In this document: one piece after another, positions 25,388-35,308 of the stretch
How the letters are laid out: each line of letters starts with the position of its first letter
Position numbering within the stretch: position 1 is the stretch's first letter
Assembly: GCF_024807035.1 (NCBI RefSeq)
Contig: NZ_JANUCQ010000002.1
Location: forward strand, 186,001 to 250,000
DNA length: 64,000 bases
From: Methanococcus voltae PS
GTDB lineage: Archaea; AGJL01; Methanococci; Methanococcales; Methanococcaceae
Direction: 5' to 3'
Made by a program: the position numbers and the translations under genes
The notes under the pieces: generated by a model
What the model was told of the DNA's origin: nothing
Database searches by the model: none
The model's input: only the letters and a program-made list of their open reading frames with translations

Positions 25388-25495
25388 CTTGGAGATATGG
25401 ATGATGACAGTTACCCCCGCTGATGTATGAGAATGTAATATATTAAACGACTTCATACAGATGACGATATCAGCACTATCTGACATGCTACCAAG
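25388..25495 (+). ncRNA. C/D box guide RNA (archaeal sRNA) with a hairpin between D' and C'
   Basis: Boxes are in the correct order and spacing. C box ATGATGA is at 25401-25407, then a 12-nt guide CAGTTACCCCCG, then D' box CTGA at 25420-25423. After a spacer come C' box ATGACGA (25461-25467), a second 12-nt guide TATCAGCACTAT and D box CTGA (25480-25483). Terminal pairing ATG/CAT and CTTGG/CCAAG closes the molecule. The spacer forms a hairpin, TGTATGA (25424-25430) with TCATACA (25453-25459). Such RNAs direct fibrillarin-dependent 2'-O-methylation of the target base paired to the fifth guide base upstream of D or D'. The first guide fits a G-rich GGGGUAAC-type segment of 23S rRNA domain IV as I recall it; the second target is unknown. 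Confidence 0.8.
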
Positions 25496-25572
25496 AAAAA
25501 ATAAAAATAAAAATAAAATAAAATAAAATAAAATAACTATTCTATTTTAAAAATAATTAAACTATATTAAAA

Positions 25573-26352
25573 TTATTTATTTGTTAATTTATCGGAAATT
25601 AATTTTAAAATTTCGTTTAATGCTTTGTTATTATCAAATTTGGTAATCTGGTTTAATTCTTCGTTTGATAAGTTTTGCTTTTTTAAATTGATTATTTCTT
25701 CTTTTATGAGGGGTATACATCTTGTAAGTTCATCTACGATTGTAATTGTTGATTTTTGCGCAGTTCTTGAAAGAGGGTTTAAATCAATTGCTATGACTTT
25801 TTTACCCATTTCTATGAGTGCTTCGGCTCTATCCCCATCCTCTAATGGTACTAAAACCACATCGGCTGTGTAAATTCCCGCTTCTGAAACTTTACCCCTT
25901 AAATGGTCAACATTTGGCATTTGTTTGTTTGCATCATCGATTCCTAAGATTGTTATTTTGTTGTTTTTATAATTCTCGTTATTACTTTCATTTTTTTCAA
26001 ACAGTTCTTTAATTTTTTGTTCTCGCGCTTCTGTTCTGTAAAATAAATTTACTTCTATTTTTCCGTTTAATTCTGCTGCTAAATCGATTAATTCATCTTT
26101 TGCGAGTGCTATGCTGTTACCATTTACAGATATTACGGGGTTTTTAGCAAGCATTAGCATTGCAGCACTAGCTTTTATTGCTTCTTTTGCAACTTTCGGG
26201 GTAGTTTCTCCTATAAGATAATCGTAAGTTTCGCCTCTTCCATGAGCAATTAAACCGCCTTTTGCGAGTACTCCTGATTCAAAAGCATCTACAACTTTTC
26301 CTCTGTTTAATAATGATTTGTATCTTGGGTGTGATTCTGGAACCATTGACAT
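25573..26352 (-). CDS. 4-phosphopantoate--beta-alanine ligase (archaeal CoA synthesis)
   Basis: About 259 residues; ATP-dependent phosphopantothenate synthetase, which together with pantoate kinase replaces the bacterial PanC/CoaA route in archaea. Family motifs: [20 protein letters not shown] at the N-terminus, [49 protein letters not shown] and [13 protein letters not shown] near the C-terminus. ATG 26352 follows GAGATGATAAAG; an ATG three codons upstream is also possible. An Asn-rich patch near residues 120-130 is a small insertion. It stands alone. Confidence 0.88.
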   Translation of the reverse strand: MSMVPESHPRYKSLLNRGKVVDAFESGVLAKGGLIAHGRGETYDYLIGETTPKVAKEAIKASAAMLMLAKNPVISVNGNSIALAKDELIDLAAELNGKIEVNLFYRTEAREQKIKELFEKNESNNENYKNNKITILGIDDANKQMPNVDHLRGKVSEAGIYTADVVLVPLEDGDRAEALIEMGKKVIAIDLNPLSRTAQKSTITIVDELTRCIPLIKEEIINLKKQNLSNEELNQITKFDNNKALNEILKLISDKLTNK

Positions 26353-26871
26353 CTTTATCATCTCGTAATTTTATCAATTTGATTTTATAATTATTTTATA
26401 ATTATTTTATATCTATATTATAATTATTTTTTAAATATTTTTTAAATATTTTATAATTTAGTTACATATATTTTTATGTTATACTATTTATTTCTTTTTT
26501 ATAAGCATAGCTATTAATATATTCCCCGGTATAGTCTTGTATATCAATGATAAATGATAAGATATAAAAACAAGAATAACATATATATTTTGAAAATGAT
26601 TATGTCGATAAAAGATTATTTAAAAATTAGTTACATTTAAATAATTGGCTAGATAATATGATATAAAGCATGATTTTATGCTAAATTAATGAAATATTGC
26701 TAAATAGTACATTAATCAATAAATAAAATTTTTATATTTGTATAATACAATATATTTAACTATTATTGGATAATTTATAGAGGTAATCTTTATATATTAT
26801 TAGATAGATGTATATTATATCATATTTTAAAGACGACTCTTTTACTAAAACACGATTACGGAGGAATAATT
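26353..26871. other. Divergent AT-rich gap with the promoter of uL16
   Basis: No coding frame is supported. CTTTATATATT near 26788-26798 is a good TATA box; it would start the ribosomal protein transcript near 26820 and leave a leader of about 50 nt. A weak hairpin AGCAT/ATGCT lies near 26667-26682. The left part includes slightly less AT-rich sequence (CCCCGGTATAG near 26524) without recognisable structure. Confidence 0.35.
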
Positions 26872-27393
26872 ATGGCACTAAGACCAGGAAGATGTTACAG
26901 AGAAATAAACAAGCCTTCTTACACAAGAAAAGAATACGTAAGAGCTGTCCCACAACCAAGAGTAGTTCACTACGTTATGGGTAATACGGCTACAGAATTC
27001 CCAGTAGAATACCACTTAGTATCAAAAACTGACTGTCAGATTAGACACAACGCATTGGAATCAGCAAGGATTGCTGGTAACAAATTTATCCAAAGAGAAT
27101 GCGGTAGATTAGGTTACAAATTCCATATTAGAGTTTACCCACACCAAATCTTAAGAGAAAATAAAATGGCTGCGGGAGCTGGTGCGGACAGGATTTCTGA
27201 CGGTATGAGATTGTCATTTGGTAAAGCTACAGGTACAGCTGCAAGAGTTAGAAAAGGACAAGAAATCATTACCATTTCAACAACAGTTGAGAAAGCAAAC
27301 ATTGCAAAAGAAGCTTTAAGAAGATGTTCAATGAAAATGCCAACACCATGTAAAATTGAACTCAGAAAAGGTAGTGACTTAGTAAAAGATTAA
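26872..27393 (+). CDS. rpl10e: Ribosomal protein uL16 (archaeal L10e)
   Basis: A 173-residue large-subunit ribosomal protein, the archaeal/eukaryotic L10e equivalent of bacterial L16, which sits near the peptidyl transferase centre and the 5S rRNA region. Recognised by the N-terminal LRPGRCYREINKPSYTRKEY, the RECGRLGYKFHIRVYPHQ region, and the loop with MAAGAGADRISDGMRLSFGK that reaches toward the P site. Length is normal. The ATG follows CGGAGGAATAATT, a near-perfect ribosome binding site. Expressed as a single gene. Confidence 0.95.
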   Translation: MALRPGRCYREINKPSYTRKEYVRAVPQPRVVHYVMGNTATEFPVEYHLVSKTDCQIRHNALESARIAGNKFIQRECGRLGYKFHIRVYPHQILRENKMAAGAGADRISDGMRLSFGKATGTAARVRKGQEIITISTTVEKANIAKEALRRCSMKMPTPCKIELRKGSDLVKD

Positions 27394-27651
27394 TTTTTTA
27401 AATAATCATTACTAAATTTACTTTTTTAATATTACTAATTACATTAATTAAAAACTGTTTTATTGAATATTTTTTATATTTATTGAAAATTTGTTATTTT
27501 ATACTATTTATACTATTTATGCTACATTATTTTTAAATTTAAATAAAAGAATATTATTTTATATTGATTATTTTGAAAAAATCAAAAATGAATTAAATGA
27601 TTTAATACAATATATTAATAATAAATGATATTTGTAAATGAGGTAGTGGAA

Positions 27652-27972
27652 ATGGATAACAAGAGTTTAAATGTATATCGAGTTGACGATGGCATAATGG
27701 GTTGTAAACATATATTTTCAAAAATTGAAATAGATGGTTTTTCATTTTTAATGATAGAAGATGAAGAATCTTCAGAAGTTATATCTATTCAACCATTATT
27801 TAATCCACAAATTGAAAAACAAAATGAAATTTTAGAACATATCAAAAATAATTTAATTGAGCAAAATGAAATTTTAGACATTCAAAATGAAAATTTATCA
27901 AATATTACTTCATCACTTAGTATTAGTACTAATCAGTTACAAGAAATTAACAATAAATATCAACGTGATTAG
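27652..27972 (+). CDS. Hypothetical coiled-coil protein
   Basis: About 106 residues, not recognised. The N-terminal half is compact (VDDGIMGCKHIFSKIEIDGF) and the C-terminal half is a coiled coil with seven-residue spacing of Ile/Leu and many Asn/Gln/Glu (QNEILEHIKNNLIEQNEIL). No signal peptide or membrane helix. ATG 27652 is chosen because GAGGT lies seven bases upstream; an ATG at 27625 lacks such a site. Single gene between uL16 and purQ. Confidence 0.5.
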   Translation: MDNKSLNVYRVDDGIMGCKHIFSKIEIDGFSFLMIEDEESSEVISIQPLFNPQIEKQNEILEHIKNNLIEQNEILDIQNENLSNITSSLSISTNQLQEINNKYQRD

Positions 27973-28118
27973 TATAGAAGTAACGATAAAACAGACGATT
28001 CAAAATATGATATTTTTATATAAATAAACTTAATATCAATTAATAAAAATGATATAAATGATTAATTTAAAATTATAATATGCTATTATATAATTTATAT
28101 TGGTTATTTATTTAATTA

Positions 28119-28796
28119 TTATTCATTCATTGATAAAAACATTTTTAAACCGTCTTCAGAACCAAGTTCAATTTCGCTTGCTCTTTCCGGGTGAGGCATT
28201 AATAAAACACAGTTTCCAGCTTCGTTGCATACACCTGCGATGTTATCAATTGAACCGTTAGGGTTTGCTTCCTCTGTAACGTTTCCTTCAGCGTCACAGT
28301 ATTTAAATACTATCATGTTCTTTTCGTACATTTCTTTGATAGTTTCTTCATCTGCGTAAAATTTACCTTCTGCGTGTGCTATAGGTATTTTTAAAACTTC
28401 TCCTTTTGCATATTGTTTTGTGAAAGGTGTTTCGTTGTTTTCTACTTTAATGTAAACCCATTTGCAAATGAAGTGAGCACAGTTATTATCTGTGAGAATT
28501 CCTTTTGAGAAGTTTGCTTCGAGTCCTATCTGTGCACCGTTACAGATACCTAAAACTGGCTTACCATCATCTACCATTTTCCTTAATGCTTCGATAATTG
28601 GGGTTTTACTTGAAACTGCACCTGCTCTCAAGTGGTCACCGTATGAAAAACCGCCTGGAATTACTGCTCCGCCAAAGTTATCTAAGTTTTGTTCGGTAAA
28701 CCATACGTATTCAGGTTCTCCTTTTGCCAATTCTACCGCGTGGAATACATCGCCGTCGCAGTTTGTACCCAAAAATTTTGTGATTGCTACTTTCAT
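28119..28796 (-). CDS. purQ: FGAM synthase glutaminase subunit PurQ
   Basis: About 225 residues. Glutamine amidotransferase subunit of phosphoribosylformylglycinamidine synthase (purine step 4), supplying ammonia to PurL. The class I triad is visible: the Cys nucleophile in GICNGAQIG, with His and Glu in MPHPERASE. The N-terminus KVAITKFLGTNCDGD and AGAVSSKTPI are typical. ATG 28796 follows CGGTGTAAAA; a frame-extending ATG at 28817 would add seven residues without a good site. It stands alone here; PurP of the same pathway is encoded at 56737. Confidence 0.92.
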   Translation of the reverse strand: MKVAITKFLGTNCDGDVFHAVELAKGEPEYVWFTEQNLDNFGGAVIPGGFSYGDHLRAGAVSSKTPIIEALRKMVDDGKPVLGICNGAQIGLEANFSKGILTDNNCAHFICKWVYIKVENNETPFTKQYAKGEVLKIPIAHAEGKFYADEETIKEMYEKNMIVFKYCDAEGNVTEEANPNGSIDNIAGVCNEAGNCVLLMPHPERASEIELGSEDGLKMFLSMNE

Positions 28797-28945
28797 TTTT
28801 ACACCGTGATTAACCATATTTTAAGGTATATTATTTCGTTTGTTGATTTTCCTACTGATTATCATAAGATAAAAGATTAAAATCTTGAATTAGGAGTATA
28901 TAACTGTATACTTATATAAAAATATATTTGTATAAAAATTTTTAT

Positions 28946-28977
28946 AAATAAATATTTGTATAAATAAATATTTGTAT
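28946..28977. repeat. 16-bp tandem duplication
   Basis: AAATAAATATTTGTAT occurs twice in direct succession between purQ and the tRNA gene, with partial copies on both sides. Simple AT-rich repeat, no function visible. Confidence 0.55.
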
Positions 28978-29041
28978 AAATATTATTTTCAAAAGTTAAT
29001 ATTGTATTTTAAAAAATAGATTAATATAATTTGAATTAAAA

Positions 29042-29115
29042 CGCCCCCGTCGGGATTCGAACCCGAGTCCATGGATCCGCAGTCCACGAGTCTATCCTAA
29101 CTAGCCTACGAGGGC
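29042..29115 (-). tRNA. tRNA-Arg (anticodon GCG)
   Basis: A 74-nt cloverleaf on the minus strand. The acceptor stem GCCCUCG/CGGGGGC has one U-G pair. The anticodon stem is GUGGA/UCCAU around loop CUGCGGA, giving anticodon GCG, which reads CGU and CGC. The T arm is UCGGG-UUCGAAU-CCCGA, and the discriminator base is G. CCA is not encoded. The D stem is weak: G10-U25, G11-C24, a C12/A23 mismatch and U13-G22. No intron is present. Confidence 0.93.
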
Positions 29116-29254
29116 ATAATCAATGTTTTACTTAATTAATTAAAATAATACATTCGTCAAATGACTTGCTAATATATTGCCTTGTAATCCATTTTATTTA
29201 AAGCTTTTTATAAAAAATAAATTATGAGAGAAATTTTATGTTAATTTAATTAAA

Positions 29255-29965
29255 TTATTCTCTACATATTTTTACTAATTCTTCAACTAAGTCTCTTTGA
29301 ATAGTTCCTTCGTTTCTATCGCCTTTGGTACAAGCTGCGCCCCTGACACCTACGATATCACAGTTAATCTGTTTTAACATTGGGATTTCTTCTTTTTTAA
29401 TTGAGCCAGCCAATGCTACTTTTAAACCATATTTGTGTGATTCTTCTACGAATTCTTTTAACAAATCAATGCTTAAGTGGTCAAATAATGTTTTTCCATC
29501 TTTAACAGCAGTATCTAACATTGCAACGTCACAGCCTGAATCTCTTGCTACTTTTGGGATTACCAATGGGTCTACAGCGCCAATTCTGTACGCATCAGCA
29601 TATCCTGCAGCCACAACGATTTTATCTTCACCGGCTGATTTAACAGCTTTTGAAACATTCTTCATAACTTCTACAGCTTCTTGGTATGACCTTGTACCCC
29701 ACAAACCTACTTTTACATAGTCTGCACCACTTAAAGCAGCACCGTAAGCTGCTAAAGTAACTGTACCTGGCTTAAATGGTACGTCTCCAATTGCTGCACT
29801 AACTAATTTATCTTTAGGGGTTACTTCTCTTGTTTCTTTGATTACCCAAGGGAAATTTGCACCTAATGAACCTTCAGGTGGGTTTTTAACATCTATGATA
29901 TCTGCCCCTCCTGCGTTAGCTTCTTTTGCTTCTTCAATATTTTTAGGACTTACGAGTATAATCAC
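29255..29965 (-). CDS. mfnB: (5-formylfuran-3-yl)methyl phosphate synthase MfnB
   Basis: A 236-residue TIM-barrel enzyme that condenses two glyceraldehyde-3-phosphate molecules to the furan precursor of methanofuran, the C1 carrier of the first step of methanogenesis. The Schiff-base Lys27 ([18 protein letters not shown]) and the acid/base residues Asp151 and Lys155 ([17 protein letters not shown]) are at the positions known for the M. jannaschii enzyme. The start is GTG 29965, preceded by ATGGTGAAATC. Length is normal. Single gene beside the tRNA. Confidence 0.93.
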   Translation of the reverse strand: MIILVSPKNIEEAKEANAGGADIIDVKNPPEGSLGANFPWVIKETREVTPKDKLVSAAIGDVPFKPGTVTLAAYGAALSGADYVKVGLWGTRSYQEAVEVMKNVSKAVKSAGEDKIVVAAGYADAYRIGAVDPLVIPKVARDSGCDVAMLDTAVKDGKTLFDHLSIDLLKEFVEESHKYGLKVALAGSIKKEEIPMLKQINCDIVGVRGAACTKGDRNEGTIQRDLVEELVKICRE

Positions 29966-30890
29966 GATTTCACCATATTGTTAGTATGTTAGTATCTTGT
30001 TAATAGTTGTATTTTTATTACTTATTTATATACTTATATTATTTTACAGTATATTAGTTAGTAATATTTTTAATATTGTTAGTTTTAATATTGTTAGTTT
30101 TATAATATTTATGATTGGTATAATTTTAAATTTTAAAGTTTATAATTACTAAATTGTAGCTATTAGTTAAATTATTAAAGGATATTTTAAAATTGTTTTG
30201 CTGAATAGTATATTATATCATAGTTTTTAAACCTTACTATTTATAAATTATACTTTATTATTTTAATACTGCTCATTATTGTGCCTATAAAGTTATAGAT
30301 TGCATTTTGGAATTTTAAAATATATTTTTTAAAATATTATTTTTAATTTAAAAGGGCTAATTAACTATAAATAGTTTAATGTAGATTATTATATAATTCT
30401 ATCGAGTATAAAAAAGCCAGTTTTAAACCACAAATAGACTATAAAATATATTTAACGGTAAAAACATTGTATAACACGTTATAATAACCAATATTAACAA
30501 ATATTAGTTATTATATATTTTAAAATATCGTTAATATAGTTAGGATTGGCAAAATTAAAAAAAACTGAAAATGGTAAGTTCAATAATTTAAAAAATCTGT
30601 TATATCATATACAATATATAATTAATCAAAAACTATTTAACAAATGAAAAAATAAACGATTATATGTGTATATTAAATAATCAGATTATAATTAAACTTT
30701 TTGATTACTAAATTATTACTCTTATCGCGAATATTATGATAAATAGCGCATATAATAAATTAATAAAGTAAAGTGGAATAAATTAACTGAAAATTAAAAA
30801 TAAATTAAAGTAGATTAAAATAACTTATTAAAAATTTATTAAATTACCAATTATATACATTACTTGTTATATGGATTAATGGGTGTTACT
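29966..30890. other. 925-bp divergent gap
   Basis: Between mfnB and the antiporter gene. No coding frame with a ribosome binding site, no box C/D, no stable hairpin. Composition is uniformly AT-rich except short GC spots such as TTATCGCG near 30722. It presumably holds both promoters but is far longer than needed. I see nothing else. Confidence 0.3.
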
Positions 30891-32147
30891 ATGGATGTTC
30901 CGATACTAATCGGTTATATGGCCTTATTATTTGTATTTGGGTCATTTTTAGCCAAAATAGCAAAAAAATTGGGAATCCCGGACATACCGGTACTTCTAAC
31001 TTTCGGGCTTTTTGTAGGTCCATTTTTAGGGATTGTATCAACAATAGATGCTCAAACAATATTCTCATTTATTGGCTCTGCAGGTCTTATTGTATTACTA
31101 CTAATGGGAGCTTTTGAAATGCGATGGATTGTACTAAAAAGAGTTTTAAGTACAGTTCTAAGGCTTGATACAGTTGGCTTAATCATTTATCTTGTTATAT
31201 CAGGATTATTGTTTAACATAATATTTGGAATTCCAAATTTAAGCCCAGTGGGTTATTTATTTGGTGCTGTAACCAGTGCTACAGACCCGGCTACTTTGAT
31301 TCCGATATTTGCAAATTCTGATATTGACCCAAACATTGCTGTTACGTTAGAAGCTGAAAGCGTATTTAACGACCCTTTAGGTATTGTTGCCACTTCATTA
31401 ATCCTTACGAGTTTAGGATTTGTAAGTACTGCAAATCCGATAATTGAATTTTTTACTCTTGCTATAGGCGGTTTAGGGCTCGGGTACCTTGGCGGAAAGA
31501 TTTACGAATATATAGTTAGAAATAGGAACTTTGGAGAGTATATATCACCATTAACTATGGGTATAGCATTTTTAATATGGTATGTAGGCGAAGAAGTAAT
31601 ACCAAGTTTGACAGGTTATGGATTTAGCGGATATATGGCTGTTGCCATCATGGGATTATACATTGGTAACGTAGTCACTAAAAACCCGGCAAAAACCGAG
31701 GAACTTGACAATTTGGCAGAATTTGGTAACCATTTATCTGTGTTTATTAGAGTTCTAATATTCGTATTTTTGGGTGCAAGTATAAGTCTTACGGTATTGA
31801 AAGAATATGCCTTAATAGGTTCAGTTTGTGCATTAGCTGCTTTATTCATTGCTAGACCTATCGGTGTTTTAATAAGTACAGCATACCCTAACGTAAATAC
31901 CCTCAAAGAAAGGGTTTACTTTGCTTTAGAGGCTCCTCGTGGAGTAGTTCCTGCAGCAATGGGTGCTATGATATATTCAAACATTATGGCAAATCCTTCC
32001 ATAATACCATCCACAATAACCGCGTACATGCCTGCAGAAGCAATTGCAGGGTCCATATTGGTTACTACTTTTGTAACAATATTCTTCAGCGTAATTATTG
32101 AAGGTTCTTGGGCTTACCGTCTTGCTAATAAGCTATTTAATGTATAA
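30891..32147 (+). CDS. Cation/proton antiporter (CPA1, NhaP-like)
   Basis: About 418 residues with some 12-13 membrane helices. Family motifs: TSATDPATLIPIF (unwound helix with the conserved Asp), AESVFNDPLGIV (the Asn-Asp pair of electroneutral CPA1 exchangers) and ALEAPRGVVPAAMGAM (conserved Arg). Likely exchanges Na+ for H+, important in marine methanogens where methyl transfer pumps Na+. ATG 30891 follows GGGTGTTACT; a TTG nine codons upstream is in frame but lacks a ribosome binding site. Single gene. Confidence 0.88.
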   Translation: MDVPILIGYMALLFVFGSFLAKIAKKLGIPDIPVLLTFGLFVGPFLGIVSTIDAQTIFSFIGSAGLIVLLLMGAFEMRWIVLKRVLSTVLRLDTVGLIIYLVISGLLFNIIFGIPNLSPVGYLFGAVTSATDPATLIPIFANSDIDPNIAVTLEAESVFNDPLGIVATSLILTSLGFVSTANPIIEFFTLAIGGLGLGYLGGKIYEYIVRNRNFGEYISPLTMGIAFLIWYVGEEVIPSLTGYGFSGYMAVAIMGLYIGNVVTKNPAKTEELDNLAEFGNHLSVFIRVLIFVFLGASISLTVLKEYALIGSVCALAALFIARPIGVLISTAYPNVNTLKERVYFALEAPRGVVPAAMGAMIYSNIMANPSIIPSTITAYMPAEAIAGSILVTTFVTIFFSVIIEGSWAYRLANKLFNV

Positions 32148-32430
32148 TATATTGGTTAATATATTGGTTAAAAAATAATGAGTTATATTAAAAATAAAAA
32201 CCGATAAATATAAAAAAATAGTATATAGATGAGATATGGGATTTATAAAATTTTAAGGCATTTTGTAAACTACTTAAAAATAAATTACTTAATAAAAATT
32301 ATATATTTTATAATTAATTTTATAACCGATATAATATATATTAAAATCTTAAAAATAAGTTAAAATATATCATATTAAAATTACAATTAGTGTACTTAAC
32401 ATGGGCAATATCAAATTAGTAGGTGATTAA

Positions 32431-34035
32431 ATGGAGGTAGAAAATTCTAATCTTAAATTGGGCAATAATAAGGGGGAAAAGGATTTTACTGAAAAAAACG
32501 AAAAATTTGAAAACACTTCATTAAGTGAATCTAACAGTATGAATGATTCAAAAAGAATTAAAAGTTTATCTTATGATATGGAAATAAATGAAATAGAAGA
32601 GTTGGAAAATTCAGGAATTGAGGCATGTGGCTCAAATTCAAATATTAAAGAATTACAAAAAATTGAAAATTCAGGCATTGGAAATATGGCAAGTGATAAA
32701 GAAGTAAATTCCGAGATGGATTTACGCCCAAAACAAGAATTCGGGATTAACAACATTTGCGTCGTTGGTCTTGGATATATAGGATTACCTACGGCTTCAA
32801 TGTTAGCGAACTATAACTATAATGTTTTAGGTGTTGATATTGACCAAAACAAAGTTAATCAAATTAAAAACGGTAGCTTAAAAATTGAAGAACCTGGTCT
32901 AGCTACAATTGTGAAAGGAGCCATAAACTCTAAGAATTTAACAGTTAATACTCAACCAGCACCTGCAGACGTTTTTATAATCTGTGTGCCTACCCCTGCT
33001 CGTACAAATAGCGATGGTTCCAAAAGTTGCGATTTGAAGTACATAAATAGTGCTGTAGAGAATATCAGACCTTATGTAAAAGATGGTAACTTAGTTATTA
33101 TTGAAAGTACCATTACGCCAGGAACTACTGAAAAAGTTTACAAAGAGCTTAGAAAATCAGTTAACGAAATCTACGTTGCTCATTGTCCGGAAAGAGTTAT
33201 ACCAGGTCGGATAATAAAAGAATTATCTGGTAACGATAGAATTATTGGCGGTATAAACCAAAAATCTGCGGAAATGGCTAAAAATATATATAAGTCATTT
33301 GTAGAAGGTAATATCTACACTACAAACTCGAAAACTGCGGAAATGGTAAAATTAATGGAAAACACGTATAGAGATATTAACATCGCTCTTGCCAACGAAT
33401 TTTCGAAAATCTGTGACGAAATAGGCGTTAATGTTTGGGAAGCTATAGATATAGCAAATAAGCACCCTCGTGTTAATATTTTAAACCCAGGGCCTGGCGT
33501 AGGGGGTCACTGTATTAGTATTGACCCATGGTTTATCGTTGAAGTTTCAGATAATGCCAAATTTATCAAATCTGCTCGTGAATTAAACGATAATATGCCA
33601 AATTTCGTATTTAAAAAAGTTGAAGACGAATTAAGAGATTATAAAGAAGAATTTAAGTTATCCAAAAAAGACATGAAAATTTGTATATTTGGGGCTACAT
33701 ACAAAGGAAATGTTGAGGATACAAGAGAAAGTCCTTCTGAAAAGGTTGTTGATTTATTAACTGATGCAGGATACAAAGTAATGACATACGACCCGCACGC
33801 GGAATTATTTAAATACCCACTCTATGATTTAGAGACTTGTGTTTTAAATGCAGATTGCATATTGGTTTTAACTGACCATGATGTGTTTAAAGAAACTACT
33901 TCGGAAAAAATAGAATTTATCGAGTCAAAAATTAGAAATAAGCATATTATTGATACTAAAAATATACTAAATCAAGAATTATGGGAAAAATTTGGATTTA
34001 AATACAAATTATTAGGAAATGGTAGAATATATTAA
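32431..34035 (+). CDS. wecC: UDP-N-acetyl-D-mannosaminuronate dehydrogenase with N-terminal extension
   Basis: A 534-residue enzyme. From about residue 108 it is a standard UDP-glycose 6-dehydrogenase of the UDP-ManNAc type: the NAD fold [51 protein letters not shown] and the catalytic Cys in [13 protein letters not shown]. It makes UDP-ManNAcA for surface glycans; in Methanococcus this sugar goes into the N-glycan of archaellins and S-layer. The epimerase that feeds it lies at 42713. The first ~107 residues are a polar extension with a near repeat ([11 protein letters not shown] and [11 protein letters not shown]), absent from usual members (about 430 residues). The start is firm: GTAGGTGATTAA precedes ATG. 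Confidence 0.88.
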   Translation: MEVENSNLKLGNNKGEKDFTEKNEKFENTSLSESNSMNDSKRIKSLSYDMEINEIEELENSGIEACGSNSNIKELQKIENSGIGNMASDKEVNSEMDLRPKQEFGINNICVVGLGYIGLPTASMLANYNYNVLGVDIDQNKVNQIKNGSLKIEEPGLATIVKGAINSKNLTVNTQPAPADVFIICVPTPARTNSDGSKSCDLKYINSAVENIRPYVKDGNLVIIESTITPGTTEKVYKELRKSVNEIYVAHCPERVIPGRIIKELSGNDRIIGGINQKSAEMAKNIYKSFVEGNIYTTNSKTAEMVKLMENTYRDINIALANEFSKICDEIGVNVWEAIDIANKHPRVNILNPGPGVGGHCISIDPWFIVEVSDNAKFIKSARELNDNMPNFVFKKVEDELRDYKEEFKLSKKDMKICIFGATYKGNVEDTRESPSEKVVDLLTDAGYKVMTYDPHAELFKYPLYDLETCVLNADCILVLTDHDVFKETTSEKIEFIESKIRNKHIIDTKNILNQELWEKFGFKYKLLGNGRIY

Positions 34036-34464
34036 TTTATTTACTATTTTATTATTTTTATTCTTTATTTCATAGCTTATGTTATTTTATTTTATTTATT
34101 ATTATTTTATTTCATATTATTTTATTAATCGGGTGATTATAGTATAATTCGTCAATTTGTTAAATAGATTAAGTCAAAATATTTTGTAAATTTTTTTTAA
34201 AATTGCGTTGAATTACGTCAAAATAATAATTTTTCTTAGATATTTGGTAAAATAATGTAAAATTTATGTAATCATTATATAATATTTGGGTAATTTTTAA
34301 ATTAGTATATAAAATATAGCCTATTTTATCGAGATTTTTAATAAATATTATTTTTTCATTTTGTTTTAAGTGATATTGCAAATATATAAACATCGTCATT
34401 TATCGAAAACCTATACATTTACAATCGAAATATTTATATAGTATTTTTTAGGTATAAGTGTTAT
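34036..34464. other. AT-rich gap with the promoter of the XRE regulator
   Basis: T-rich repeats follow the dehydrogenase gene. TATTTATATA at 34431-34440 is a TATA box so close to the ATG at 34465 that the mRNA would have almost no leader. ATCGAAA occurs twice upstream of it (34402-34408 and 34424-34430), 22 bp apart. No gene is supported. Confidence 0.4.
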
Positions 34465-35154
34465 ATGGAAAAAATAGCTGTGCATATTATGGGTGAAATA
34501 GTCTATTCCGACGATATCGGTAAAACTATGAAAAAATGGAGAGAAATGTTTGGCATTCCCCAGGTTGAGATTTCTCGAAACTTGGATGTCTCTCCATCAG
34601 TCATAAGTGATTACGAGGTCGGAAGAAGAAAAAACCCTGGAGTAAACATTGTTAAAAAATACGTAAACGCACTTATAGCACTTGACAAGGAAAAGGGTGG
34701 GCATACTATTAAAGCTCTTAAAAATGTCTTAAATCCAACTTCTATGAATGCGATACTTCAGTTAAAAGAGTATCAAAATCCAAAAACCGTTGGGAAGATG
34801 TTAGAAATCATAGGCGGCAAAATTATTTGCGGAGAGTCTGGTATTAGCCACCAAATATTTGGACATACAGTTATTGATAGTAAAAAGGCGATTTTAGAAA
34901 TGAATGGTCAAGATTTCATCAATTTGTATGGTTGGACAAGTGAAAGGGCGTTGGTATTTACAGAAGTTTCTGCAGGTAGGAGTCCGATGGTTGCGATAAG
35001 AGTAAGCAACATCAAGCCAAGAGTTGTAATATTTAACGGAGTATCAAATCTTGACAGATTGGCCGTTAAACTAGCGGAGTTAGAGGGTATTACCCTTATA
35101 ACAACGGAATTGAATACAAATGATTTACTTAAAAAATTGAAAGAAGCTTGTTAA
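34465..35154 (+). CDS. XRE-type regulator next to the mevalonate genes
   Basis: A 229-residue transcription factor. Residues about 18-72 form a Cro/C1 helix-turn-helix (FGIPQVEISRNLDVSPSVIS, then YEVGRRKNPG). The C-terminal 130 residues form a separate conserved archaeal domain (COG1709-like) with GWTSERALVFTEVSAGRSPM and LITTELNTNDLLKKL. In methanogens this gene commonly sits just before HMG-CoA synthase, as here (221 bp), so control of isoprenoid-lipid synthesis is the best guess. The TATA box is about 29 bp from the ATG, so the transcript is near-leaderless. ATCGA-containing repeats occur before both this gene and the HMG-CoA synthase gene. Confidence 0.82.
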   Translation: MEKIAVHIMGEIVYSDDIGKTMKKWREMFGIPQVEISRNLDVSPSVISDYEVGRRKNPGVNIVKKYVNALIALDKEKGGHTIKALKNVLNPTSMNAILQLKEYQNPKTVGKMLEIIGGKIICGESGISHQIFGHTVIDSKKAILEMNGQDFINLYGWTSERALVFTEVSAGRSPMVAIRVSNIKPRVVIFNGVSNLDRLAVKLAELEGITLITTELNTNDLLKKLKEAC

Positions 35155-35308
35155 GCTTTTTTTAATTATATAATTATTTATTGCTATTAAAATTATAATT
35201 ATTTCTTGTTATAACGTTTATTTTGTTGAGAATACAGCAAAAATTATTTGATAATATCATATCAATATATTAACTAAATATATGAATTAACAGATTAACA
35301 GCTAAATA

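Noticed and set aside
34169-34399. Minus-strand frame of 76 codons in the gap before the XRE regulator
   Set aside because: No ribosome binding site, residue use is simply that of AT-rich DNA (Ile/Asn/Tyr/Lys/Phe), and it covers the TATA-proximal region of the next gene.
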